A DNA stretch of 64,000 nt, taken from the NCBI GenBank assembly GCA_916700875.1, contig CAKAKS010000072.1, positions 39,933,670 through 39,997,669 of the forward strand, written 5' to 3'. Below, in pieces: positions 12,035 to 22,918 of the stretch (position 1 is its first letter; every line of letters begins with the position of its first letter). The notes beneath the pieces are model-generated. The model was given only the letters and a program-made list of their open reading frames with translations. It did no database searches and was not told the origin of the DNA. Source of the stretch: Sebastes aleutianus. Lineage: Eukaryota; Chordata; Actinopteri; Perciformes; Sebastidae. Both the position numbers and the translations under genes were made by a program.

Positions 12035-12763
12035 CTAGCACCAGTCGTCCTCGTCCGTCTCACTATAAGGTTCATGCAGGCCCTTGCGGGGCCCTCGGGC
12101 ATGGGGGGTGCGGTGGTGTGGAGGGGGGGGCGCCCCAGGTGGCACCCGCCGATGCGGAGAAGGTGAGGATGAGCGGTAACCGTTGGGCACCCTACGTGGA
12201 TGCGGGTGAGGGGGCTGAGGGGGCCCGTGGTGGGCAGTCCTAGGTGAGCGTGGGTGTGGGTGAGGATTCCCCCCGTGAGGGTGCGGGTTGCCGTGGGAGA
12301 GGCTTTGCTCGTAGGCGGGGGGCTCGTGGTGCCGCTCGTACTCGTAGTCGCGCTCGTAGAAGGGCCCGTCGCCCTCCAGGCTGTCCCCGGGCGGAGGCCC
12401 GCTCCAGCGGCCTCGGTGAGGGGACCTGGGCGAGCCGTGGAGGGGCGAGCGAGGCGACTGGTGCCTAGGGGAGCGCGGCGAACCGTGCCGGGACCCGGTG
12501 CCCCCGTGGATGGGAGAAGCTTGGCGTGACGGGGGTCGGTGGTGGTAGCCTCTGTCCAGGTCCGGCGGGGAGAAGTGTCGGGGGGACGGCGAGCGCAGGC
12601 GGCCCGGCCCCGGGGGGCCATAGCTGGGCTTGCGGACGGTGGGGGAGTAGGTGACGTGCGGACGGGGGACAGCGGGGGTCTGGGGCAGCTGGCGACGGCC
12701 TCTCCGCGGAGTACTGGTCCCCGACGTGGAGGGGACCGGGCTGCCGCTCACCGAACTACTGCC
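12035..12763 (-). CDS. cacna1a: cacna1a last exon (47 equivalent): RIM-BP SH3 ligand and D-D-W-C PDZ ligand
   Basis: The terminal coding exon has 242 codons plus TAG. It starts G-S-S-S-V-S-G-S-P-V-P-S-T-S-G-T, then R-R-G-R-R-Q-L-P-Q-T-P, the proline motif that in the family binds SH3 domains of RIM-binding protein. A long Ser/Pro/Arg/His-rich region with repeated R-S-P and H-G-S-P units follows, then R-V-P-N-G-Y and R-K-G-L-H-E-P-Y-S-E-T-D-E. The end is D-D-W-C, the PDZ ligand recognised by RIM and Mint-type PDZ domains at active zones. The R-K-G-L-H-E-P-Y-S-E end is what identifies CaV2.1 rather than CaV2.2 or CaV2.3. There is no polyglutamine tract where the human protein has one. Base composition is GC-rich, unlike the flanking introns. 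Confidence 0.96.
   Translation of the reverse strand, partial: GSSSVSGSPVPSTSGTSTPRRGRRQLPQTPAVPRPHVTYSPTVRKPSYGPPGPGRLRSPSPRHFSPPDLDRGYHHRPPSRQASPIHGGTGSRHGSPRSPRHQSPRSPLHGSPRSPHRGRWSGPPPGDSLEGDGPFYERDYEYERHHEPPAYEQSLSHGNPHPHGGNPHPHPRSPRTAHHGPPQPPHPHPRRVPNGYRSSSPSPHRRVPPGAPPPPHHRTPHARGPRKGLHEPYSETDEDDWC
12756..12763 (-). promoter_or_regulatory. cacna1a: Tandem 3' splice site (ctgtag|GGCAG|TAG) at the last exon
   Basis: On the minus strand the intron ends CTGTAG at 12764, followed by GGCAG (12763-12759) and then TAG (12758-12756). Using the first AG gives G-S-S-S-V and the full tail. Using the second AG, five nt further on, puts TAG directly after the Gln that ends exon 46. The choice therefore switches the whole 242-residue tail on or off. 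The same GGCAG arrangement is known at human CACNA1A exon 47. Confidence 0.8.
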
Positions 12764-12814
12764 CTACAGCAAAATGTAAACAAGGAAAATCAAAACGCAC
12801 CACAACAACAACAA

Positions 12815-13143
12815 CAGAGACCACAGGAGAGAGAGAGGGAGGGAGAGAGGGAGAGAGAGAGACCACAGGAGAGAGAGAGGGAGGGAGAGAGAGAGAGAGG
12901 GAGAGAGACCACAGGAGAGAGAGAGGGAGGGAGAGAGGGAGAGAGAGAGACAACAGGAGAGAGAGAGGGAGGGAGAGAGAGAGAGAGGGAGAGAGACCAC
13001 AGGAGAGAGAGAGGGAGGGAGAGAGGGAGAGAGAGAGACCACAGGAGAGAGAGAGGGAGGGAGAGAGAGAGAGAGGGAGAGAGACCACAGGAGAGAGAGA
13101 GGGGGGAGAGAGAGACAACAGGAGAGAGAGAGGGGGAGAGAGA

Positions 13144-13193
<50 letters not shown>

Positions 13194-13748
13194 GAGATAG
13201 ATATAGATATAGATATAGATAGAGATAGATATAGATATAGATATAGATAGAGATAGATAGAGAGAGATAGATATAGATATAGATATAGATAGAGAGAGAT
13301 AGATATAGATATAGATAGAGATAGATAGAGAGAGATAGATATAGATATAGATATAGATAGAGAGAGATAGATATAGATATAGATATAGATAGAGATAGAT
13401 AGAGAGAGATAGATATAGATATAGATATAGATAGAGAGAGATAGATATAGATATAGATAGAGAGAGAGAGATAGATATAGATATAGATATAGATATAGAT
13501 AGAGAGAGAGAGATAGATATAGATATAGATAGAGAGATAGATATAGATATAGATATAGATAGAGATAGAGAGAGATAGATATAGATATAGATATAGATAG
13601 AGAGATAGATATAGATATAGATAGAGATAGAGATAGATAGAGAGAGATAGATATAGATATAGATATAGATAGAGATATAGATAGATATAGATATAGATAT
13701 AGATAGAGATATAGATAGATATAGATATAGATATAGATAGAGAGAGAT
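12815..13748. repeat. Large compound (GA)n / (GATA)(GATATA)n array in the last intron
   Basis: 12815-13195 is a higher-order array of (GA)n with recurring accacaggagagagagag units. 13195-13748 is a mixed GATA/GATATA array. It fills most of the 1,476-bp last intron. On the gene strand it is an almost pure pyrimidine/TATC tract ending about 50 nt before the last acceptor. Three long frames across it encode only Ser/Leu/Ile/Tyr repeats. Confidence 0.97.
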
Positions 13749-13988
13749 AAACACCATTGAAAATCATTCAAAAACAGTGATGAGGCAAAGAATTGACATC
13801 AAGAAGCAACACGTCACATTGAAGGAAAATGGACAGAGAGAGAAACAGTGATAAAGAAAAAAAGCATAACACAAAGAAGAGAGATTGATATCCATAAGTA
13901 GGTGTTTGACTCTGCGTGAACTCTCACTGGATAACAGAACAGCTGCTGTGGAGGGTGAGAGTGTGTTATTCTGGATGATATCTGAGGA

Positions 13989-14054
13989 TGTATAATGTAT
14001 AATGTATAATGTATAATGTATAATGTATAATGTATAATGTATAATGTATAATGT
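13989..14054. repeat. 7-bp tandem repeat (tgtataa)n
   Basis: About nine copies of a 7-bp unit in the same intron, between the GATA array and exon 46. Confidence 0.95.
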
Positions 14055-14239
14055 GTTTGATGTAAAGCACCCCTGAAGTATCCACAACCTCCTCATTAGG
14101 GCTTCTATCTGACCTGTGCTGAGTAAAAAGCTTTATATGAGGTAATCTACTTATATGGAAATCAAAAAGAGAGACAGGAGAGACGGTGTGGGACAGCACT
14201 GAGAAGCTGTCCCCTAATCTCGGTGTCTTTGGAGCCCAC

Positions 14240-14478
14240 CTGTCTGTGTCCTCGTCCGTCGTGCCCCTCGCTGGGCGAGCGGGACCACTGGCGGTCGTGG
14301 GGGTGCCCGTGTGGGTAGTCGTGTCTGTCCGGGCCGTAGCGCTCCTTGTCCATGGAGCCGTGGTGGTGATGGTGGTGGTGGTGGTGACGACGGTCCTTGG
14401 TCCGGCCGCGGTCCCGCTCGCGCTCCTTGGGTGGGAGGTCGCCCGACTGCGTGGTGGTGCTGAGGTCTGTGCCCAGAC
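14240..14478 (-). CDS. cacna1a: cacna1a exon 46 equivalent: poly-His segment
   Basis: A 239-nt exon beginning L-G-T-D-L-S-T-T-T-Q-S-G-D-L-P, then K-E-R-E-R-D-R-G-R-T-K-D-R-R. A run of nine histidines follows (14360-14386), then D-K-E-R-Y and W-S-R-S-P-S-E-G-H, ending G-H-R-Q. The basic E-R/K-rich stretch, the poly-His run and W-S-R-S-P-S-E-G are all hallmarks of mammalian CaV2.1 exon 46. The donor CAG|gtgggc is phase 0, so the Gln codon can be followed either by the long C-terminal exon or by an immediate stop (see the tandem acceptor). The acceptor is ttgctag. Confidence 0.95.
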
Positions 14479-14564
14479 CTAGCAAGGAGATGTCTCAGTT
14501 TACATTGGTAAAGACAAGACGACTCGTTATTCTGTCAAGAGGTGAGCTGCCCGAGATGAGGACA

Positions 14565-15198
14565 TGTTTTAGGTTGTAGTTGGCTCATGTTTTAAAGCTA
14601 GAGTGAAGATAGTGGTTTCATATGAAACTAGCAAACCTGATGAATCCATCGGTACCAACCATGAATCATCATGAAGGAGGTTAAATAACGCTCCAAATTT
14701 TGGCGTTTTCAAATTTTTCAAAGGGGTCCCTTGACCTCTGACCTCCAGATCAGTGAATGTAAATGGGTTCTATGGGTACCCACGAGTCTCCCCTTTACAG
14801 ACATGCCCACTTTATGATAATCACATGCAGTTTGGGGCAAGTCATAGTCAAGTCAGCACACTGACACACTGACAGCTGTTGTTGCCTGTTGGGCTGCAGT
14901 TTGCCATGTTATGATTGGAGCATATTGTTTTATGCTAAATGCAGTACCTGTGAGGGTTTCTGGATCAATATCTGTCATTGTTTTGTGTTGTTAATTGATT
15001 TACAATAATAAATATATACATACATTTTCATAAAGCAGCATATTTGTCCACTCCCATGTTGATAAGAGTATTAAATACTTGACAAATCTCCCTTTAAGGT
15101 ACATTTTGAACAGATAAAAAATGTGTGATTAATCACAACTAACTATGGACAGTTATGTGATTAATCGCGATTAAATATTTTAATCAGCTGACAGCCCT
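14565..15198. mobile_element. Family A element, 5'-truncated copy 2
   Basis: Shares ggtcccttgacctctgacctcc, the tatgggtacccacgagtctcccc block and the right terminus gacagcccta with copies at 4826-5838 and 20989-22088. The left terminus is missing. Confidence 0.75.
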
Positions 15199-15331
15199 AA
15201 TTGCAACATCACCACCAAGTTACTACAGTGGCTAAGAGATCTTTATATGCGGGAAAAGATCGACAAAGGTGATTTAAATAAAAATTAAAACAAGCTATAA
15301 CCAGATTTTAAAGGAATTTACTTTAAAGCTA

Positions 15332-15574
15332 CGGTTGGTAACTTTAATAAAAGATACATTTTTGTCATATTTGCTTAAACTGTCACTTTATCCTCACAGT
15401 CGTACATGAGACAGATAATCTGAAACACATCCGGTTCCTCTGTCTCTAACGAAGCTCGTGAACTCGGATCAAACTGTCAAAATAGGCACTGAAAATGAGA
15501 GTTTATTTCTGTTATTTCTGAGTGACAGTTTGAGCAAATATGACAACAAATATTTTTATTCTAGTTACCAACTG
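15332..15574. mobile_element. Short MITE with inverted repeats of about 55 bp
   Basis: The left arm ggttggtaact...catatttgcttaaactgtcac pairs with the right arm gtgacagtttgagcaaatatg...agttaccaac, leaving a loop of about 130 bp. It would fold into a long hairpin. No coding capacity. Confidence 0.8.
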
Positions 15575-16171
15575 CAGCTCAATCTACTACATGTGCAGTC
15601 GAACGTAGAGCAAATACAACTAATTTAAAACAGCATCATCACTCCCGAGCCGGGAAGCTGTGAGGACGAGAGTCCTCCATCAGATTAGAGAGCTCTCCAC
15701 ATATAAAGAGGATTCAGAGGTAAACTGGGCCAGCCTTGTTGCATTAGTTTTACAGCTGAAGCACGCAATTAGTGATGAAGTGGGCAATGTTGTTATCGAG
15801 GACTTCTTTGTGCCGAGACTTGACTCGTATAAAATTGAGTGAATGTGATGACAGCTGACATAAATGCTCGGATCGCTCTTCACTGCCTCGACACCGGCTA
15901 CTGAGGTGTCCTCGACTGTAAAGCAACGCTGCAACTACGACGACGTTACATCATCACTAGATAGATGTCTAATGCCACCGAGTTCAATGTAAGTTTAAGG
16001 AAATACAAAATTGTGGCTGCGATACAGACGGACTTCTTTAAGGAATAACATTTCCAATCAGTCACATGTTTTGGGAAATAATTTAACAGAAGGACCAACT
16101 CCTCCTGAAATCAGCTAAAAGGATTGCACAACAATATTGCCTTGTTAATAAAACCCTTAAAGCCAAAATCT

Positions 16172-17171
16172 AGGGCTGCACGAATATGGCCAAAATGATA
16201 ATCACGATTATTTATCACGATTATTCTTTGATTTTAGCGACAACATATTTTTATTGTACTTTCACATTAAAGAGACTCTTTGTAAGAATCAGAAATGTCT
16301 TGTTAACAGTGACACCTGTGGCCGTTAAGTCAACTAAAGTCAGCGTCCTGTTGCTGGCGCTTGTGCTCGCTCTACATAGACATGAAGGAGCATCACTCAA
16401 CACAGTGAGGAGACACACGTCAGCTAAAAGCACAATATCACTCTATATTTCAGCTGCTTGGCAGTAATGTTAGCTGACCAGACCAAGGTCTCTCCATGAA
16501 TCAATGCTGATCCTAGTGTTGGCTTTTCCTGCCCCAGCCTCCCGACCGCGGCCGGAGGGAACAAGGGAGACGCCGGAGTTTTGGTCGGAGACGATAACGT
16601 TTCTCTAGCTGAGAAAAACTTGTCACTTTAAGGAGAAAAGCTGGTCCACCTTAAGAGAGTCTGAGCTGGAGTTACAGATACAGGAAGTTGGCTCCCGTCT
16701 ATAGCTCGCTTGAGTGGAGGAGTTGTAGCCTTGTAGCATTTATTCACCGACAAATAAACTGTACACACACTGTCTGCTACAGCTACTGTACGTTCACAGC
16801 TAGAACGCCAACGACAACACAGACAATACAGACTGCATGTGTGTAACTACGGGGAGCACGAAGCTACCAGCAGAGCTACAGATGCTAACGTAGCACAAAC
16901 ACACACACTGTTTGTCGGACAATCGTTATCGTTAATCCGGGCAGACACACAGCTGACAACCTGCTAAACTAAACTAAATGTGCGGCGGAGACTTTTATTG
17001 GTAAAGTGGCTGGATGTCCGCGACACTACACGCAGCATCTAAGTTTAACGCTCCCGGACGGCGAACTGGAGACTCTGCAGCATCCGCACCGCTGCATGCG
17101 AGGCACAAATCTTGTCGGTTAACGAGGGTCGGTTATCGGTTAAGAAAATGTTTCAAAATTAGCATACCTAG
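16172..17171. mobile_element. Mosaic of three transposon families
   Basis: A head tagggctgcacgaatatggcc of one family is followed by an inverted, truncated copy of the TTAA element family (about 16262-16560; compare 23796-24474). The body and right end of family B follow, ending aattagcatacct. The order shows nested insertion and deletion. It lies in the intron before exon 46. Confidence 0.65.
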
Positions 17172-17648
17172 TCTCTTTTCAAAATAAACTTCCAAAGTAG
17201 GTTTACTTACGCAACAAAAGTACCTGGTTAGGTTTAGGAAAAGATCAGGGTTTGGGTTTAAGTTAGTAAGTTTGTTACGTAAAATATGTTTGTTTTTTTA
17301 AAGATTTTTTTTTAGAGCTTTTATTGCCTTCGTCATTGAAAATATAAATCTTAATTTTTGTCTTAAAACCATTGTGATGTCTGATGAGCGTTGTGTTTTA
17401 CGAGGCTAGAGTTCAAAGTCGTTCAAACCCGACAGAAACAAAATAAAACTCGTCTTGGTTTGTTTTTCCACTGTTCCAACAACATGGTTGAAATAAACTC
17501 TTAATCCATAATGTTAGATGGGAAAATGTGCCAAATGTCCCTTCATGCCGTCCTCCCCCAGTGTGTATTCAGCCCCATCAACTAGTCCCCAGTGATTACT
17601 GAACAGTACTTCTGCTTGGACTGCACATCCCTACTATGAGCGACTCAC

Positions 17649-17898
17649 CCGTGTCAGCGTCGGTGTATCTGGTCAGGGAGCGCTGCGAAGCCCGGTGACT
17701 CCTGTCCCTGTGTCGGCGTCCTCCTCCTCCTCCTCCTCCTCCACCTCCTCCGCCTCCTCCTCCTCCTCCTCCTCCGTGTCTCGCCTCCTCGGACACCACC
17801 CTCTCCAGGGAGTAGTCGTCCAGCCTCACGCCGCGGCCCGTACGCCCATGGACCAGGCTGGAGGTGGAGCGACGCATCGGACTGGTGTCGGTGATGGT
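17649..17898 (-). CDS. cacna1a: cacna1a exon 45 equivalent: T-I-T-D-T-S-P-M-R-R-S segment with poly-Gly run
   Basis: A 250-nt exon encoding T-I-T-D-T-S-P-M-R-R-S-T-S-S-L-V-H-G, then R-L-D-D-Y-S-L-E-R-V. A run of 19 glycines (codons at 17719-17775) follows, then R-R-H-R-D-R-S-H-R-A-S and L-T-R-Y-T-D-A-D-T with a split Gly codon. The conserved blocks on both sides are CaV2.1-specific. The poly-Gly run sits where mammals have a short Glu/Gln/His segment. It is encoded mostly by GGA repeated, with a few other Gly codons, so it behaves as a trinucleotide repeat. The acceptor is cctcacag and the donor ACGG|gtgagt. Confidence 0.92.
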
Positions 17899-18571
17899 CT
17901 GTGAGGAACGAAGGAGAGAGAAAGAAAAGAAATGAGATTTGATGCATCCTGACTGATCGACACTCTCGACACTCACTTTAAATGAGTGTTTGACGGTACA
18001 ACTACAGCATGTGGTTGAATTATGCATTCCTGTGTGTTTATGTGCATATTGAATGATAATATCTGACTTGGGTCAAACAGTAACTACGTCTTGGTTTAGG
18101 TGGTCTGGTGGTCAACCACACGAGGACAACAGTATGAACAGCTTGTGTTGTCCTGTGTGGCGACCAGCTGATCTGAAACAAGTACTATTTGACCCGTCTT
18201 ATATCATATATATCAGCTTACGGTCTTTGCATTCAAATATCTTGACCCGTAGTAATCCCTACTAACTACTAAGCCTTTGACAAGCACATGTAATACCATG
18301 CTTCTTCACCAAAACATGGAGGAATGAAACAGACAACAGGGAACTGACAGGAAGAGAGGAAAAGGGGCAGAGAGACAGAGAGCAAGCATGAAGGAGGGCC
18401 GTAGAAACCATGCCTCACATGCACCCACTGGACTTTTCCAGAATGGCAACCATATTTCATTTAGATCATAGTCCGGTTGGTTTTTGTTAATATTCAAAAT
18501 TTCTTTATTAAAAAAAAAGAAAAGAAAAACAAATATCTCAATGTAAATTATAGCAGATTACTGGTTTTAAT

Positions 18572-19228
18572 CATAGACTGTGTATAAAGATGGACGACAT
18601 GACAGCTCCCCAAAAGTGAAGCCAAAACTGGATCTCAATCGCCCCCTGGTGGCCGGCTGCAGTATAGCTCATAAGCCCCGCCTCCTCCATGTTAGCAGAT
18701 GGGCCAAACTAAAAGGTCAAAGTAAACGTCAAATACATTATTCCTAAAGATGTTTTCTGTCATTTCAGGCAGTTCTCATCACGCTGATGTTTGTTCTGAT
18801 CAGTTTGGTTTTAATTAGTTATTTGATGCTATAAAAAGAGGCTGAGACGTCATGATCGACAGCTGTGATTGACAGCTGCTCTGAGCGAAGTAGTCGCAGC
18901 CGGAGGCTCTGAATTGTACGTGAGAGGAGACGTAACTTTAACTTTCCATGACCGTCACCAGTCTGCGTAATAGATAGAAGCGGAGCAGAGAAACAGCTAC
19001 CGTGTTGCTAACGTAGCAGCTCATGCTAACAAGCTGCGGCTGCGCTCGGCTTGTGATTGGCTCGGGCGAGTGTGTGGGCGGGACCTCGATACCGCGGCTT
19101 CGGCCGACCGATCGCTACCGCGCAGACTCTGGCTTCATATGACGTCAGAATCTCAAGATGTTTTGGCTTCACTTTTGTACAGCGGGAGGAAGCGGAGGCG
19201 CGTCGTCCATCTTTAAATACACTCTATG
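18572..19228. mobile_element. TIR element catagactgtgtataaagatgg, 657 bp
   Basis: Terminal inverted repeats of about 26 bp (catagactgtgtataaagatggacgac and its near complement at the right end). Flanks gttttaat and gttttaac at 18564-18571 and 19229-19236 match at 7 of 8 positions, consistent with an aged 8-bp duplication. No transposase. Confidence 0.75.
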
Positions 19229-19781
19229 GTTTTAACACGTGAAATGATGTGAATACAGACAGCAGATAAAACATTTGTTAACTTGTAGAATAAGCACATT
19301 GCTGCATTACCAACACTACACAAGCTTGTAATAGCTGATATGTAATAGCTGATATAGGCCTCATACAGGTATCATTTCCCAACACATTGTGCAACAGTAT
19401 GACATAAATGAAATATGGCAGCCATGTGGATAAACTGACGTTCCATCACCTTCGAGTCTGGTCGAAACGCTCTGCAAGAACCCAACAGAAGAATCCTACA
19501 GGACTGACTGTTCTATGTCAAAACGATACTAACGCAAGGGTTTGCATGTTTAAAATCATATCCGTTAAATTAAAAAGTCAGGATCATAATGATGATCATC
19601 AATTATTCTTTGTATTATGCGTTTTCTGAAATGTTATGTTTAAATATGCAAATGAGGCGTTATTTAATGGTAACGTTTGGTGAATTTAGGAGAAATCTAC
19701 AGACACAAATAGACAAAGTAGTAAGATAAACACATTAAAGTGTATTTTGGTAACAAATGTTTTATATATTTATATATCTAT

Positions 19782-20375
19782 TAGGGATGCACTGATACCG
19801 ATACCGGATCAGATATCGGGCCGATACTGACTCAAACAGCTGGATTGGGGTATCGCTGACAATGGATCCGATCTATTCAATTCAACTCTATGTTTATGTA
19901 CCATATACATTATATACTGGAATTTTAATTCCTGTTTAAATTTTGACGCAGTTGTTGCTGCATTAAAAATAAAAAAATATTTATTATTTTAATAGTAAAT
20001 AAAATTCTGTTAATTTTGAATTTTTTTACCAAGTTACTGATGTAAAATGTATTATTTTAATAATAAATAAAAAGTCTTTTACTTTTGAAGATTTTTTTTA
20101 CCAAGTTGCTGGTGTATGATATATTAATTTTAATAATAAATTAAATTAAATTTGTATAAATAAAAAAAATTTTTTTATTTATTTGTTAATTTTTTTTTTT
20201 ACAAAGTTAAGAAAACAATGTTTAAGTCAAGCCTGATGTCGCCTCACACATAAAAGAACAGTGACTTCCACACAGTGAGGCAAACAGCTTATTAATTAAA
20301 CACTCGGTATCGACCAATAACCAAAACCCCAGGTATCGGGATCGGGATTTAAAAAGTGGGATCGGTGCATCTCTA
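19782..20375. mobile_element. Non-autonomous hAT element with perfect 8-bp duplication (family C)
   Basis: Termini tagggatgcactgataccgat and atcggtgcatctcta. A perfect 8-bp direct repeat atatctat is present at 19774-19781 and 20376-20383. The AT-rich interior is shared with 3060-3496. Confidence 0.88.
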
Positions 20376-20859
20376 ATATCTATTTAAACCTGCCTAGTAT
20401 GTATGTATATGTAAAGAAATCTAATGCACAGAAGGATTTTGACCTGTTTGTGGTTGTGTTTGTGCATCATGGCACTTCAGATAAACAATAATCTATAGGA
20501 CGTCATATAAAGGAACCGGCTCCAGTTAAAGTCTACTGTTCATAATGTATTGTGGAGCCAGTCTTGATTTCCCTGCTGGGTTCATTATCAGGCTCTTCTG
20601 ACCAGAACAGGACCCTGCTGACACTCTGAACAGAAAGCTTCACATCACCCTGATGATAAAGCACACGTCAGTCTGCAAGCAGCAGGCCGTACAAAGACTC
20701 AAGACGAACACGAGAGGATTCACCGTCCTGAGAGGAGCTGCGCTACACACAGACAGCGGTCTGTACGCTCTCCCAGCAGCCCGACACAAGCCATGCACGC
20801 CCTCCGGGTCGCCGGCAGCAGTAACAGTACTACACATGTGAACACACTTAATACGCTTA

Positions 20860-20861
<2 letters not shown>

Positions 20862-20917
<56 letters not shown>
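20862..20917. repeat. (CA)n microsatellite
   Basis: A CA tract of about 56 bp in the intron between exons 44 and 45. Confidence 0.97.
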
Positions 20918-20988
20918 AGAATAAGATGTCTGGGCGTCTATTTTGGAATGACGTGTGTATGTTTCCTTTCAATATTTATGTTGACAAC

Positions 20989-22088
20989 TAGGGCTGTCAC
21001 AATAGCGGATTTTCACTAAACGATTATCACGGCCAAAAGACTTCATGATAACAATATTATAGATGTGTCACACAACTTCCCTACTTTAGTTACGCCTCTT
21101 CCGGTGTTATTTTAACCCAAACCAAAGTTATCAAGTTATCAAGTTATCATGAGGCTAAATAACGCTCCACACTTACGCTACATTTTGGCACGGCCATTTT
21201 CAAAGGGGTTCCTTGACCTCTGACCTCCAGATATGTGAATGAAAATGGGTTCTATGGGTACCCACAAGTCTCCCCTGAAAAAAGTCCAAAAAAAGTCTGA
21301 AAAAAATTCTAAAAATGGTTTGAAAATTGTCCAAAAAATGTCAGAAAAAAGACTGAAAAATATTTTAAAAAAGTCTAAAAAAAGTCCCGAGAGTCTCCCT
21401 GAAAGAAGTTTGAAAAAGTCTGAAAAAATAGCTAAAAATTGTCTGAAAATTGTCCAAAAAATGTCAGAAAAAAGACTGAAAAATATTTTAAAAAAGTCTA
21501 AAAAAAGTCCCGAGAGTCTCCCTGAAAGAAGTTTGAAAAAGTCTGAAAAAATAGCTAAAAATTGTCTGAAAATTGTCCAAAAAATGTTCGAAAAAAGTCT
21601 GAAAAATATTTTTAAAAGTCTAAAAAATGTCTGAAAAAAGTAAAAAAAAAAGTCCGTTGACCTCTGACCTCCAGATCAGTGAATGTAAATGGGTTCTATG
21701 GGTACCCACGAGTCTCCCCTTTACAGACATGCCCACTTTATGATAATCACATGCAGTTTGGGGCAAGTCATAGTCAAGTCAGCACACTGACACACTGACA
21801 GCTGGTGTTGTCTGTTGGGCTGCAGTTTGCCATGTTATGATTGGAGCATATTGTTTTATGCTAAATGCAGTACCTGTGAGGGTTTCTGGATCAATATCTC
21901 TCATTGTTTTGTGTTGTTAATTGATTTACAATAATAAATATATACATACATAAAGCAGCATGTTTGTCCACTCCCATGTTGATAAGAGTATTAAATACTG
22001 GACTAATCTCCTTTAAGGTTCATTTAGAACAGATAAAAAAATGTGCGACTAATTTGCGATTAAATATTTGAATCGTTTGACAGCCCTA
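20989..22088. mobile_element. Family A element copy 3 with an internal T-tract/GAC-type array
   Basis: Begins tagggctgtcac and ends gacagcccta. Inside it, 21277-21650 is an A-rich array of gaaaaaagtctg-like units, the complement of the arrays at 52-57 kb. The array lies between two copies of the conserved gacctctgacctcc block. A frame across it is Lys/Ser-rich and not a gene. Confidence 0.7.
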
Positions 22089-22861
22089 ATTTTAAATAAA
22101 CTTATATAGCACCTTTTATACACTAAATTCAGCTCAAAGTGCATGAGTAACTGAAGAAATGAAAACAAGAACAGAATATTTAAACAAGTTAAAATGTTAA
22201 AAGATGGAAGGAAGAAGGGAGTTATAATACTACTGTTAGTACTACTTCCTCTACTAATAATTCTGGTTTTACACACAGCTGTGTCTCTTTGCACTACCTT
22301 ACCAGACAGATAGTTGCTGTTTAAATATATATATATCTTATTTAGGTCTTACCTTAAACTGAAAAAGACTGACAAAACTAATCTTTACTCATTTTAAACA
22401 TATTACAGCAACATTATGACTCCGGTGTCTAAACTGTTGTTGACTGAATTCATTTTTACATTTGTGACAAATTACGAGCTGAAAAGTTCCAAACAATGAC
22501 GTCATCCAACTCCAGACAGAGAGAAGAGCTGAACTCCGTCTCTATCCAACATTCACTCCACCTTTCAAGCTACTGTCCGACGGCCTTCGGCTAAAACAAC
22601 ACCGCCTCCTCTCCATCACGTCATGCACGACTAATGACATGCCGGCACGCTGCCAATCCAACTGACAGGCCAACAGTCGCACATCAGGCCAGTCCATGCT
22701 TTAGTCATACACTGTTGACCCGATCTGCAGCGATGCAACACACTAAAACACACATATAACACACACACACACACACACGCTGCATACAAGCAGAACTCCA
22801 GAGAAACTCATCACAGAGAACAAACAATGGAGAGCAGAGCAACCTCAACACGAGCAGACGT

Positions 22862-22862
<1 letters not shown>

Positions 22863-22917
<55 letters not shown>
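22863..22917. repeat. (GA)n microsatellite
   Basis: A pure GA tract of about 55 bp. Confidence 0.97.

Positions 22918-22918
<1 letters not shown>

Noticed and set aside
11950..12621. 223-codon minus-strand frame
   Set aside because: It overlaps the real last exon in another frame; only the frame ending D-D-W-C matches CaV2.1 and joins in phase to the previous exon.
12539..13222. 227-codon plus-strand frame
   Set aside because: It is antisense to the last coding exon and then runs into the Arg/Glu (GA)n repeat.
12756..13771. Three overlapping frames of 325-335 codons on the minus strand
   Set aside because: They translate a GA/GATA simple-repeat array (Ser/Leu/Ile/Tyr repeats) inside the last intron; all three frames are open for the same reason.
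21239..21634. 131-codon Lys/Ser-rich frame
   Set aside because: A translation of the gaaaaaagtctg array inside a transposon.
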